A stretch of 64,000 nt of DNA, taken from positions 18,171,036-18,235,035 of the forward strand of contig OY727093.1 in the NCBI GenBank assembly GCA_963402885.1, read 5' to 3'. This document shows, piece after piece, positions 23,801-38,800 of this stretch. Each line of letters opens with the position of its first letter. Within the stretch, counting starts at the first letter, position 1. The translations under genes were made by a program, and so were the position numbers. The notes under the pieces are model-generated. The model ran no database searches, was not told where the DNA came from, and saw only the letters and a program-made list of their open reading frames with translations. The DNA comes from Antedon bifida. Taxonomy: Eukaryota > Echinodermata > Crinoidea > Comatulida > Antedonidae.

Positions 23801-26800
23801 AAAGTAAATTATCATTAAAAGTTCTATTATTTCTTTCTTTTTTAAAGATGTAAATCACAAACTGGATGGTTCAACGTTGCTGCATTTATCATGTCTGGCA
23901 GGAAACCACAAAGCAGTTTCTTTTCTTCAATCTGCAAATGCCTCCAACAAAAAAAAGGATAAAAATGGTAAATGCTCATTGCTTTATATTTCAGATGTTT
24001 GTCTCCTATATGTGCAACAATAATTAATGTAGTACTGTACATGGACCTCTGAGTGACGAGTTTGTAAAGAGAAATCGAGATTCCATATGGCGATTTTAAA
24101 AAAAGAATTTTTACACATGTGTAAAAATTTATAATATATTTGTATCTGATAAAGAAAAATTGAATCTCTTGAGACATAAATTCACTGGCACTTACAGGTT
24201 TGGAAACTTGCCAAAATGCATAAATATAATATTATTAAAAAATATAAAAGTGAAAATAAAACACATTTCCAAAGTGCATGGAGCTTTTCAATTGACTTAT
24301 TCCTGGGACCTTTGTGCTCATCAGAAAATATATTTGAATGGTAAATATTAATTTGTACTTTTTTTGTTTTAACTTTAATGTTCGAAATACTCTCTAATAC
24401 CTAAATCATAACTGGATAGCTATAGGCCGTGCTGTGTCTCGTGTTATTCTTTACTCCATGCCTAAATGTTCAACAGAAAAATACTCAATGAAAATACAAT
24501 ACTCAAATTTTTCTTTTAATAATTATATGATGCACTATTTAATTTAAAATCATTAAAAAAAGTTTTATAGAACAGAAAAGTTCCAAAATCGCGTATTGTA
24601 TTAAGTGCTATACATACATCACATGTATACTTTCAAAACATCATGTGATGGTTTCTGTTGATTATCTACTTTTTGTTAAAAATATTGAAATTGAAAAAGA
24701 ATAAACCTTATAATAGTGTTCTGGTGAAATATAGCTGATAACATCCAATTGGAACTGATCAATCCATAAGCTTGGTTCCTAGAACGCAATGACGTAAGCG
24801 CAATACAAGTAATTTGACTAATCATGACAGTTATCATTCATCGTATGAATCATGAAGCGATGGACTGGTTCAAATTAATTACTTTACATACTTACATTGC
24901 TTTAGCGGTAGTTTTTACTATCGATTAGATTCTTCAGGCCTCTACAGAGGTTGGTTTCGTACATGGATTACAACTCTATAGCACTAACCTAGGAAAAGAT
25001 GACCGATTAATAACGATAGTGTACTATGCTTACAATATGAAAGTCTCAACGCTGTTGACCTCCAGTCATATTATATTTAGTCTTGCATACTGCTAGATTG
25101 TCACCCTGATTGGTGCTCAAAGTGGGTACTCAAAGTGTATATTAATCAAGTGTGATAATAATGTGACCTTGCTTAATACAAAATAATAGCAGTATATGTA
25201 GACACCCAGAAGATGAGTAGGAATGAGCCCCTTGCCTGGATCTTGAAATTTCAATGAAGGCATTATACACATAAACATTCTAATTTACTGCTGGAAATAA
25301 TTAAAAGAGTAAACTATATCTAATTACATGTTATGAACAAAGGCATGACACCTAATAAGTAAGTAAGTAAATTCTATCCAGAGAGAACTTAGTTTTCAGA
25401 ATAACAAACCTTCCTATATATTTCATATTGCCATTAAAGTCTAAATTTTTATAAAAAAGTTAAAATTAAAGTGTATACCAGGGGCGGATCGAGAACATTT
25501 TTTAGGTGGGGGTGGGGGGGGGGGGAGCCTTGCGAGCTGTGACTTTTTAGAGTAGTTTACAGTAGGTCATTTGATTCACTTTACGGGCACACAAATCTCG
25601 CCAATATTGGTATAAATTTTTAGTAAGAATTTGATAAGAGACTAAAAAAATATGATTAACCAAGTAGGTTAGGTTTATCTTCTCCGGTCTTTCCGTGAAT
25701 TTGTAACGCAATTGTTTGAAGTAAATAATTGACAACAAAGTACGTCATTTTTTAGGAACATTAAAAATGAGAATACATCAGCAATGATAGGTCTAAAATT
25801 AAAGCAGCTTACCTGCCATAGGCATAATAACTATCTAGGCCTTTTGTTAAAATAAGAAAATAATGTAATTTGTAGCTGCTTTGTTTTATTTGGTTATGGC
25901 TCCATGTTGTCAACTCACGAGGAACAATACGGTGCCATGCGGTGAATGCGAATGCGGTTACTTAGAAACAGTAGATAAAAGAATCAGGCAGAACTGCTGC
26001 ATATAATGTTTACATCAGATTTAACGCAAAGCGATACGCTAGAGCGTATTAACGCACGAGTGTAAGGTATATGCGGGCATCAGTACTATTAAATTGGTAC
26101 ATCATTTAACAATAACAACGTATATTGATTGTGCAATTTTTGTTTATACCTGGTTTGTGGGGGGGGGGGGGGGGGGGAGGGGGACTGTATACAGTAGCAT
26201 GGTATCAACTTAGATCTTGAGTAACACCTGTAGTGAAGTCAACTGATACTGTTATGTATTTGTCAATGATGGCCATATGTCTTCAGAAGAAGAGTAACAG
26301 TAAAAGTTATTGTTTACCACTGATGACTATTATTAACTGTGATGTTTATTAACAACTATTACAATTATCAATATCACAGGTAATACGCCAGATCAAGTGT
26401 GTTTCTGCGCCCACACAAGAACATTTTTAGGAAAAAGTTACAGCACACCATCGAAGCTTCCTAAAAGAAAGCAATGTACAATGCAAGACCATAAAACCAT
26501 ATTTGAACTGGTTCGAACGCCAAAGAATGCAGATGATCTACTATTTAAATTACAGGTTTGCAAAGCACATAAATCATTTTGTGATTATTTATATGTACAT
26601 TGATGAAAAAAGTTCAATGAGGCGAAGTTGAATAGGCTTTCAACTAAAAATCTATTATTCTTTTTAAAGCACACATGTGTTCTGTATTTAACTTGAATTT
26701 TGAATGCTATAAAGTCATGTAAACATTCAGTAATTATGATATTTTATTTATACTTCATTTACCATACATAACTTAGATGTTTCAGTTTGATGTAAATAAT

Positions 26801-29800
26801 GAAAAAGATGCAAGAGGAGAATTGCTCATACATTACATAACGAGAGGAGGTAAGTGCTTCTTTATAAGAACACTCTTTATACAATACTGTATATTAGAAT
26901 ACTCTTATTTATAAAGAACACTCTTTTATGAGAACAATCTTTTATAATAACACTCTTTACAAGACCACTCATAATACAAGAATGCTCTTTATAACAGCAT
27001 TTTCTTTTGTTAATAACAAACATTCGAAAAGTTTTTAGAAGAACAATCTTTTTAAGAACACTATAGAAGAACACTCTTAAATTTAACACTATTGAGATAA
27101 CACATTTTATTAAAGAATGCTCTTAAAGTTATTACACTATTTGTAAGAACACTTTCACAAGAACAATCATTAGAAGAAACACTCTTTGCAAAAACACTCT
27201 TTATAAGAGAACATTTTTACATGAACACTCTTTAGAAGTACCATTTTTAGGACAATTTTTAGAAGAACATCCTTTACAAGAACACTCCTTGCAAGCTAGA
27301 CGAAACATTTTTATATAGATAGATATAGAATATTTTTAAGAACACTCTTAAAGAGTAGACTTTTTTACAAGAAAACTCTTTAGAAGGACAAACTTTAGAG
27401 GAACAATCATTACAAGAACACTCTTTATAAGAGAACACAATTAAAGAGAACACTCTTTTTACAAGATCACTCTTAATACAAGAACAGTCTTTACAAGACA
27501 CTCTTTAAAAGAACAACCTTTAGAATGACAACGTTTAGAAGGACAATCTTTAGAAGAACAATCTTGATGAACACTCTTTAGAAGCACATTTTTTAGAAGA
27601 ACACTGATGCTTTTTTTACAGTTGGTGTATATTTATTTTAGTGTTGAAGGCTAATTGAATATTGAATATCTGTATAAACGAGTATTGCTAAATGAAATAT
27701 AATTCAGGAGTGGGTAAACATAAATCGCCAATCACCAATCTCAATATAATTGATGTATTGAATTCTTTTTCGTAGGTTTACCACAAATAGGTTTATTAAT
27801 CTGTATTGTAAATTTACTTGGTGCAAATGTGGAATCTGTTAACAGCAAAGGACTTACACCACTCTGTCTGGCAGCCAAGTTGGGCCTAGAAGTTGTTATG
27901 GAGGTAAATGTTTATAAAAGAAAAAGGCTATACTATTATGTTACGTTTCAGATCAAAGCAATTGGATGGTGGAGGATAAAGATTTGACTTAGTCACCATT
28001 AGATTGCTATGGCCCTACATATTTCTTTTCAGTTTTAATAAAATAGATGAGATTTGTTCTATTTAATAAAAGTTAATAATTTTCTTCCAGATTTTGATTT
28101 GCGTCCTTGGTGCAAACCCAAATGCATACAACCCGATTACTAAATGGACTCCTCTCCACTACGCTGCCAAGTACAATCATATAGACATCATAAGGTTTGT
28201 TGTATATGTTTTAACACTATACAGTACCTCCAATCTCTAATCAGGGGACAACGCTATTAAGGAGACACTTTGTTGATCCTCAGGTGTCCCCTTTTCAATC
28301 TATTGTACAATAAATATAATTCAACAATGTTTTTCTGTTACAGTTGTCTTTTGAGAAGGGGTGCTGACATGAACTTAGAGTGCGGGTTTGGTTATCGTTG
28401 TGATGATATAGCATCCAGCTTAGGTCACGATGAATGTAGAGATCTCATTGAGACAATGAGGCAAAACAGAGTTGAAGAGATTTCTAAAATTGCTAAAACG
28501 GTAAGTAAATTCTGGTACCTATTTATTACTGTAGTACAAAGTTTATAATTTATGCGCAAGTTAATATTTTGTATAGCTTAATTACTCCCTCCATTTGTTA
28601 ACTGTTCTGATATTTTGAGCAAGTGAGTGGCGAGGGGTTAAGACAGTGGAACCGTAATATGTAATCATGTTAACATCAGCAAGGGTTCGGAGGCTCACTT
28701 GCTCCATGGTGGTAAAACCAGTCTTCTCGGATAAGGACTATATAAACTGTAGGTCGAATGTACAGTTCTAGCTCATGTACACTTTAACCTATTACATCTT
28801 CCTTTAGGGGTTACACACACAGCCACTGTCACACACAGCTACTGGGCCTTCTGAGAGACTTTGATTGAAGAGGTCACCCAGATGGAAAAAACAAACCCTT
28901 GCTTTTTATTATGTTTCTGAACAATTTAGGTCATAGGTCTAAATCCTAGTGACACCATCATTATTTTTATAAGAAAATTTTTTTCTCAACAAATACATAT
29001 GGATATACATTTACAGTATGTATTTTACTAATTCAAAATCTACCTGTTTTTGTTTTGACTGTATTTGAAATTGATAATAAATGTTACCTATTTATAGGGT
29101 AATCTATGCGCACAGCATATTCAACGCTCTGATCTCTTTAATATTGATGAAGATGGAAACACACTGATCATGGCTGCAGCACTTGCTAACAGGTAAACAT
29201 CTCAACTGTTTCTATAATCCTTTTTGGTCTTTTAGCGCTGTCAGACATTAGTAACATTATTTTAAAAAATCAGGATGTTCAGACACATTTCTTTACCAAT
29301 ATCCTGGTTGATACATTATGAGAATGCTCCCTGATTCACTATGCATTACATAGTACAGCTAAATGTTTTATAACAACCAGGAGGTACAAAATACTAATAA
29401 CTTACTGTGTAATGTTACACTGTGTAATGTTACACTGCCAAGAAGTACTATAATAGAAACAATATTTTGGAGAAAGGTTAAATTTAAATTTGGCAAAAGT
29501 ATGGTTTGTATGTCCTTGTTTTATAATAATAATTTTCTTATAATAATACGCTCTCAGTTTCTTCTCTTTATCTTTGCTATTCCTGGATAAATTGTCTGCA
29601 AAGTGTATTTTTATACCTGCATGTTTCATTTGGTTTGTACACATCAATTGTAATTTACTGTTGTTTGTGTCATAGATCAGATAATCTGACCATTCTTCTT
29701 AAGATGAGACATTGCCCCATTGATGCTCAACATGTTAAAGTAAGTTGACACTTTAGTATAATTTCAATTCAGTATCAAATCACCACCATCATTTTCACTA

Positions 29801-32800
29801 TCCTAATCATCACCACAAAACACATCAGCATCAGATCATCATCATCATACCACTAACATCATTACCATCACCATACCACCAACCTCATCAATATCACCAT
29901 GCCGCCACCGTCTCACCTTCACCATATCACCATCATTGTCATCATATCACCATTCCATCACCATACCACCATCATCACCATACCACAATCATAATCACCA
30001 TACCACCATTATCATCACTTTCATAATCACCATACCACCATCATTATCACCATCATAATCACCATACCACCATCATCATACCACCATACCACCACCATCC
30101 TAAACATTATCATCACAACAAGCAACAACATTATCAACAATACCATCATTATTGTCATCATCATAACACTTCTGTTGTCATCATCACCATAAACACCATC
30201 ATCATCATTGTCACCATCATCATTATAATAATTCCTGTACTATGTTCTATATTTTGCTTATTTGTAGACTGGCCGAACAGCTCTTACAATAGCAACAGTT
30301 AACAATTGTCGCAATGCAATTCAGACGTTACTGCACTACAATGCCAATCCAGTCATCAAAGACGTGAATGGGATGACACCTTTACAGTATGCTTGCAAAC
30401 TACAACATCTTGAAATTGCAACCGTCCTTGCCACAGAGACTAGAGGCCTTACAGTATGTCAATTTTTACATTTATATAAAGCCATCATAATTGGGTGTTA
30501 TACCTGAGAATCGAAAAAAAAAAAACATTTTTATGAATTTCTTCTTTCAGGAGGAAATCTGGAGTGAATCTACATAAATTCAGACTGCTTAAAATATACT
30601 CTCCTGTCATTGTATTTCTATCTCTGAATTTTTTCAAACCATTTTTCCAATTTTTGGTCCCTCTTAAGTTTTTTATCTTTCTCTAGTGGTGGTTTATGGT
30701 TTGGACAAATTCCCATTAAATTAAATACAAAAATGATTGTTCGTAGATAAATCCAAGTACCTTGCTGTTTTTGGTTTTAAGTGTACAATAAGATTAAGAA
30801 GTAAACATAAAAGCATTTGTAATATAAGCCTTTCCAGCCCTCTGGATGCCACAAACTCCCTGTCATGGAATTCTGCCTACAGCCCTTTTAACAGAAGAAA
30901 CAGCTTTTTTAACAATGTTAGATCTTGTTTTCTGTATCAAATTATTGAAAACTTGTGAAAAAATATATGTTTCACTTTACACAATGGGTTGTAGAAATTG
31001 TTACTCACTATTGGTACTTTTAATAAAGAGGATCTGGATGCAAATTGTTTAATATATCTAGTACCAGGTCAGGCAGGAAACTTGCTGTTTCTATTGAATA
31101 TCAGAATCCAAAACATATTTTGTTGTCCTGGATGGAGTTTGCTATTTCACTTTCATCAAAGTTATTGTTCCTATCAAATGTATATATGCTGGCAGACTAT
31201 CCAAAGTAATTTTTTATTTTCTATTTTAATCTTGGCATTTATGATATATGGTTTTTTTTTTTTGGATTATATATTTATTTATACAGTATTTTTGAACAGA
31301 TAAAGTTCCTGCCCTGTTTGTATCATTTCACTGTTGCCTAGTTGTCTCTCCAGTAGTTTAATAGTATCTCTATGATTATAAATGTTAAATCGTCATTCTT
31401 TTCAGGGTTTGCAACAGATTTTGTCATATCCATTAAATGAAGAAGTTAAAGATCTGCTTATCGTGATTCGACAGCGTAGGCAGACAGAAATTGTCAATCC
31501 AACTTTATTTGAATGCGCCATCACAGGTGATGTTAAACGCCTATTTTGCACATTGGAAGAAGGAGATAATGTTAACCCTATCACAGGCTCAGGGGACTGG
31601 CCAATGTACATGGCCTGTGGCAACGGTCACCTTGAAGTGGTCAAATTATTACATGAGGTAGTGTACACTTAAATTATGTTTGTTGGTAATGTTGTAGTAT
31701 GAGTAATTGTTTTTAATTGATCTGGTATTGTTAATGTATTTATATAGTGCATTCTACAAAAAAATGTTGTCTCAATGCGCTGTGGTTCTTTAAAGTGCAC
31801 ATGAGCATTTTGTGTATACTGGACCTACTCGATCTGGCCACCAGAACCAAAGAGCAAGTTAGCCTTGGACCCTTGTAATAAGACTATGGATTACGGTTCC
31901 TACTGTCTTAATCGCTCGACCATCACTCCTGATATAGAGGATCTTAATAAATAAGATAGACTCCCGATCTCAAGACAAAACAGCATTGTATCCAAATCTA
32001 AACAATGTTGTCTCTTACCACACAATCTTAGTAACAAAAACATACCTGATCACACACGCAATAGTGGAATTGAGAGCCACATTGTATGAATATGCACATA
32101 TCTTTGATGTCAAAATCATTTTGTTAATTTCTTGATGTATATTTCAAATTCTTGAGACACAAATTACAATTACAATATTATGAATAGAAAATGGTTGACC
32201 AGATCAGAAGTTGTTTGTCTAACCAATAGAAGTCTGGGTAGCAATGCTTGATTTTAACAGCACAATGTTTCTCAGCCGATCTTCTTGCTTTTCTTGATTC
32301 TGTAGTTCATACTTCAAATGTTGAAATTTCCACCCACTCACTCTGAACTTTATTCATAATTGTTTAATAGAATGGTGGGGACATATCTAGTCAGCATCCA
32401 ACAACTAAATCCACAGTGCTTCACGTAGCATGTGCAAGAGGTTTAGTAGACATAGTCAAGTATTTGATTGAATTTTGTGGTGATGATCGTAACTTGGGCC
32501 TAACACCGAGCCAAGATAGTCAATCGAGCCAAGGTACCACATGGGATAAGTTAGACATTGATGCAGTCAACAAACAGGGTTTAACTGCATTACAGATTTC
32601 GGCCTCAAAGGGTAGGTGATGTCATTCATGATTTTCTTTTAAACATAGCCTAAACTCTATCTACACTATCAAATCTTATGTAACAATAAATGAATATAAT
32701 ATAGATATGATGATGTCATATCACTACCATATTTGGGCACATTACACTTGTTTTGTAGTTTCCCACAAAAACATAAACAATTCAAGTTAATAAAATCAAA

Positions 32801-35800
32801 CTTTGAATAGCCCACTTTGTATTTAATCACGTTGTCCACTTTTGGAAAAAAAAACACAAAATAGTTATTAGAATTGTAAAAAATGAAGTTAATGATAAAT
32901 GTAAACATTCTGTTGTCAAATGGGCTTCTAGTTGACTTTTCCCCCTTTAAAATTAAGGTTTTATCAGATCATATTTTTTAGTCGAAGTGAATAACTGTTA
33001 TGTGACATTAAAATAACTTATTCAATTAAACATCTAAAACAATTATTACATCTTTAATGCTCTTATATAAATTGAATTGTTTTTTTAGGTTACAGTAGAT
33101 TAGTTAGAAAACTTTTTCAAAGAGGCGCAAGTTCTGCAGTCCTGGATTTACGCGGAAAACTTTACACGTGCCGAGAGTTTGAAGGTGTTCAAGTATTGAT
33201 CGAGACGCACAGAAAAAACAGAACAGATAGAATTATGTTAGCAATTAAGGTGGACAAGAAACTCAAAGAGCTAAGGAAATTATGGCAGGTATGATATTGA
33301 AATCATTAAAAATAATATAATTATTTAGAAAATGTGCTCGACTTATTAAAAAGAATGACTCATCAAAACAAATTTGATAGATACTGTACTACTGTATATT
33401 ATAACACACCTTCTACTGTATATATTTCTTTGAGAGAACCTAAACAAGCTATTATTATGGTCATGCTATTATTTGTGCTGAATTAATAATACTTTTCTTT
33501 GTTAAATATATGTTTTAATTTTTCATTAGGGAAAATTTGATCATAATCTTCGTGATCGTAGTGGCAATACCCCTTTGATGGTTGCTTGTTTGTATGGAAA
33601 ACTTGAAGCCTTAAAATTCTTATTAAAGACTGGAATACAATTCCTAGAAGAGAATGCAGAGGATTTTGAAAGGTATCAGTATTTTAACAGCTTTCATTAA
33701 AGATCCCAATTCATTCACACTATATATGCGAGTGAGTGGCTGAACGGAAGACAGTGGGACCGTAAGCAGTGGCATAATGACTATGAACTCTCACTGGCTA
33801 AACCTAGAGGCTTGAACAGCCCCAATGCAACTACCCAGCATTTGAGGGATCCTTAGGAGTGCTAAACCAGGGGCCTTTGCCCCATGTGTTACGTCATCCA
33901 CTGACCGTACAGTAAGTCATCATTAGATGCACATCCTTCAGGTGACAGTGGGTTCCCTGCTTTTGGGACTCCCTAGACGGCATACCAAATGAATACAATA
34001 AAATGATTAAGTTTAGTATTGTCACTTCATTTAAATTGCATCATATTTAGTGGATGTTTTTCAATCTCGGTCTCTATTCTGAAAATCATTTGTAGTACTA
34101 GAAAGTATCGCTTGTTTTAACACATATTCTTGTAATGCATATTAAGTAAACAGATTTGAAACTTGGAGTTGAGAACAACTAATAAACCATTCTCTTAAAA
34201 TCACTAGTACAAGAAACAAGATATATTTGTTGTCACTTTTGGAAATACAAAAGTAAAATTCTTTTTTCTCATGCTAAAACAGATGATAAAAACAGACAAA
34301 AATTGAAACAAGTTAAACATTAGGTATTGCACAAGGAATCATTATTAATCATCTGACCCTTTAATACTTCAGAATCAACTCAATATCAATCTAAACAAAA
34401 TTATAGAATGGTTTGACCATAATCAACTCACACTAAATCTTAATAAGACCAAGCTTATGGTTTTCAGCACAAATCAGAAAACGGCAACATTTAAGAATAT
34501 ATCTTTACTTCATAATAACGACACTATTGAAAGAGTATTTAGGTGTCATTTTTGATCCTCAACTAAATTGGAAGGAACATATAGACAAAATGTCTTGTAA
34601 AATAGCTAAACGTATCGGTGTGATTCGTCGTATTAAGATGTATCTTCCTATGTATACTTTAAAAATGTTAGCAAATGCTTTAATTATTCCATTATTTGAT
34701 TATTGTTGCTGTGTTTGGTCCAATTGTAACATAAGTTTTTCAGATTCTCTTCAGGTTTTAATCAAAAGATTAGGTAGAATATTGTTATCTGTAGACAAGT
34801 ACTCTTGGATGGAGTAGACTTACAGAAAAATGGAATGAAAATATTCTTATAATGCTATTTAAATGTTTAAAAGAAATAGCTCCAAGATACTTAACAATAT
34901 TATTTCAATTTACTGTAGATAACCATAATAAATGCACTCGCTCCCAAAGTAATAATGACTTATATTACTTATTTATTATGGAATAACTCTCAAGGTAAAA
35001 GAACTTTTGTTTATAGATCAACAAAACTATGGAATTCTCTACCAAATAACATAAAATCAGAACTCCATAATATGTCTTTGGCAACTTTTATATCTTCACT
35101 ATAGAAAACATATATGAATTAACCTTTTTGCCTTCACAATTGTAAATAGTTTTATATCTCTTTTCTTTCTTTTTGTTTTTCTTTTATATTTTATTTTTTG
35201 TTATAAATATGTTTACTGAACCACTTTGGAAATCAGTACATTTGTATTGAAAGTGTATTTCAGTTTAAAGAAAGAACAAATAAAAGCTATAAATAATTAT
35301 AAATATATACTGAGTTGTGAGTGAAGTTTATAATGTTATTTTCCTTGTAAAATGTAGGTCAATGCAGGTGGATCGTTTTTCTGACAGTGACTCGGGAACG
35401 TTTGTTGAATCCACTCCAGGTGTTCCAGCACGTTCACCCTACTTATTTGGTTAGTTTACAATTTCTGAATTCAGATGTTATTATTTAACTTTGATATGTG
35501 AGAAAATTCATTATTTTTTTCAAATTAGTTTTAAAAATGGTTTGGGCTATACGATTTATTACTATTAACACTGATTCATACGATAGAAAATGTAGTAGTA
35601 AAGTAAAGTAAGTAGAAAGAAAGAGTGTTCATAAACTGAGCAAAATACTTGGCAAAATGCAGTGAGCAACAGAGGGTATGCTATTTATTATTTCAGCATA
35701 TATTGAAGACTGGGAAAGATACTGTATTGTCCCAGGGTAGTTACCCCACTCCCCAAATTTGTATTTATTACTAAATTCAAAAACAACCAAAATCTAAATT

Positions 35801-38800
35801 CTTCATTCAGATTTGTTTGTCCCATTTTGTGTTCAAAGTTCATTACTGGGATAATTTTCTAATTTAGTTTATTTTATTTTTTGCTTTAAAAGATACCAGT
35901 TATGGTGAAACATCAAACACAGACTTTAGTGATCATGAAACCAAAGAAACCTTCTTTGAGCAAGGCCCACTGTTTACCAGTACACAAACCGTCTCTCACG
36001 AACACTTACGAGGAAGTTTCTATAATATTGCTGGCCCATTATCTAGAATTCACGAAGGAACATCATCTACCTTTACTTCAAATAGGCCGCTTGCTCAGAG
36101 GAGGAGGAGGAACGGCTCAAGCCAGAAACCTTACATGACGGATACTGAGCTCCTATTTGAACAGTCGGCAGACCATACGCAAGTCACCTCTCAAGATATT
36201 TATGAGAGGCTTGCGACCCCAACTGGTAAGAGAAAAAAACTGCTAAAGTAACATTAGTAACCATGAAGGAAAAATAATATAATAATAAACTGATATTTTG
36301 TCCTCCTATACTGTGGCATTGTTTCACTCCAACATTATTCATAATAATTCCCATCTGACTAATTTTAAGTTCCTCTACCTACCTACAGTATTTATAATAA
36401 TTGTCAGATGATTAGCTTTAAATGAAGGCTACCCAGTAAAAAAACTAAATGGAAAATTAACATTGTCACACAGAGAGTTTACTTAAATTCTTTATCTGTT
36501 GTATCTATATTTAGGTTCTATGTATCAACCTTCTCCAGCATCTGTTAGAACAGCTTCTGCATATGGAAGAAACTTTAGACAAGGTAAAAGCACATGTCAT
36601 AATTACAGGGACCGATAAATGATGCTGTCAAAGGGTTCCTTAACATGGTTTAGTGTGGGGCTGGGGGTTTCATTGGGGTGGGGTTAGTGTGGGATCCACC
36701 TCTTTCCCATCTAATGAAATATTTTTTTAGAAAGGCTAAATATGTATTTCAATTAACTAGAATTCTCACCTGACATTTCTAATTGCTGTTTTTTTTTTAC
36801 TAACCAAAAACAAATAGTACAATGTTTCTGTTTCATGCAACTTTTCTTTTGCATTTGAATAAAGAAAAAAGTATTAATAATACATAATGTAGTAGTCATT
36901 CAGCTTTGATCCTTTTACATGTTGTTTCTTTTAAACCAGGATTTGCTCCTAGCATTGGAAATCAGAGTGTAGTGGGAGGATTTCAAGGAAGTGTAGCAGA
37001 TAACTTAAGTGAGATGTACTTTGGAATAACACAGAATGGGCCTGGCATATACCAAGGTATAAGATTTATGTTTTTATTTCCAATTGTTTTGAACATCATA
37101 CTAATGATAATCTTTATTTGACTCATTAAAAAGATTAATTCGGTTGGTATTCCAAATAAAATATAATAGTTAATTATATCTCAACCGTAATAATAATGGT
37201 AAATAACGATTATTTTATTTACCTGACGTTTCGCCAACTATCAGTTGCCAAAAAGCCAACTGATAGTTGGCGAAACGTCAGGTAAATAAAATAATCGTTA
37301 TTTACCATTATTATTACGGTTGAGATATAATTAACTATTCTATTTTAATCTTTATTTGGTTTATATTTTCAAAGAGTACAATGAACCAGTCGCTTATGAG
37401 TTGTAGATATCATTTCATGCATAATTATGACTGATGATATTATCATGACAATGTCAATTGAATTGTTATCTCATTTATTCTTTTTTATTCCATTCTCATA
37501 TTGTTATGGATGATAATATTTTCTTTCCGGAAAATTATCATGTAAAAAAAAATTATCAAACATAGGATATGATAAACAAAATTGAATTTAACCCTAGCAA
37601 TCAGCTTGGTGGATTAGAAGCTAGACAAGACTAGTGGTCTCTATTGGCAAAAATTTAATTTTCAATTGTGATATTCAATTCTCATGTTAAAAAAATTAAA
37701 CGTGGGATACCAAACTTTGTCGTATGAGGTTCATTTTTTCAAGTTTAGGATGTATTGTCCACCAAGAACATGAAAAAAAGATTAAGAAAAAATAAGACAG
37801 TTTTAATAAAGTAAATCACTAAAAAAAATTACTTATAAAAGTCAAAATTAACAGTGGAGACAACATATCTTTAAGAAATGATATGATATTACCTTTAACC
37901 TCTTCTGAAATTATATAGCTGTCGACTTATGTGCTTTTTATGTTAGTGAATTCTTTGCAATATTATATTCTGCTAGCGTATCAACTAATTCTTCTGAATT
38001 TTGTTATAGTTTTATTTTATTATTGGAACTTAACTCACTGAATAATAGAAGCAAATTAAAGCTTCTTTTGTAATGAAAATATAAAATAAAAAGAAATGTC
38101 TGAATGAAACGTAATATACCACTATTAAATTAGTAATGTTGGCAAAATCTTAGGCAGTATGGTCAATCATTTATGTGCAAGAAACTTACAAGAAGGTTCA
38201 ACATGTGTGCATCGTGCCGTTGAATGTGCGGATCAGAAACGTGGTCTTAAGTCTCTTGAGTTGCTTCTGGACACAGACAAACTGGTGGCAAACATCCAGA
38301 ATAATGCTGGTCTAACTCCTTTACATCTGGCATGTCAACTCGAAAGGCGACTGATTGTCAAAAAGTTAATTGTAAGTATGTTTTGATCAAGTCAACTAAG
38401 GCAGAGCTGTCCCACACCGTAGCCATAAAATCAGCACAGGTTCATGGCTATTCTCAACCATACAGTTCTGGTAGTAGAACTAATTGTGTTCTCAAATAAG
38501 GATTTAAAATGATGTAGGTCCTGTGTGTACATCTAGCTTGTGTGTACTTTAATAAACCCAGTGCATCCTCCAGAGAAGTAAGGTGTATCACCCCAGCCCA
38601 CACCCTTGTCCAGCCCCTGTTATTGTAGACATATGAATTAGCACCGTTTGTTGGCAGATCGACACAAAGAGAATCTTAGGGTAGATGAAAGTAGTTTAAG
38701 TTTAAGTTGTGTTTAAGTTTAAGTTTAGTTTAAGTTGTATCACAGCCCAGTTAACCTGAAAGGTTATTTCCTTAAATGTCTACCAACATTTCTATGTCCT

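Noticed and set aside
23842..24177. Minus-strand frame of 111 codons
   Set aside because: Antisense shadow of ankyrin coding exon 2 and its flanking intron.
25484..26190. hAT-like element starting CAGGGGCGGATC, bounded by two G-runs
   Set aside because: No matching inverted end or 8-bp duplication found; G-runs alone do not define an element.
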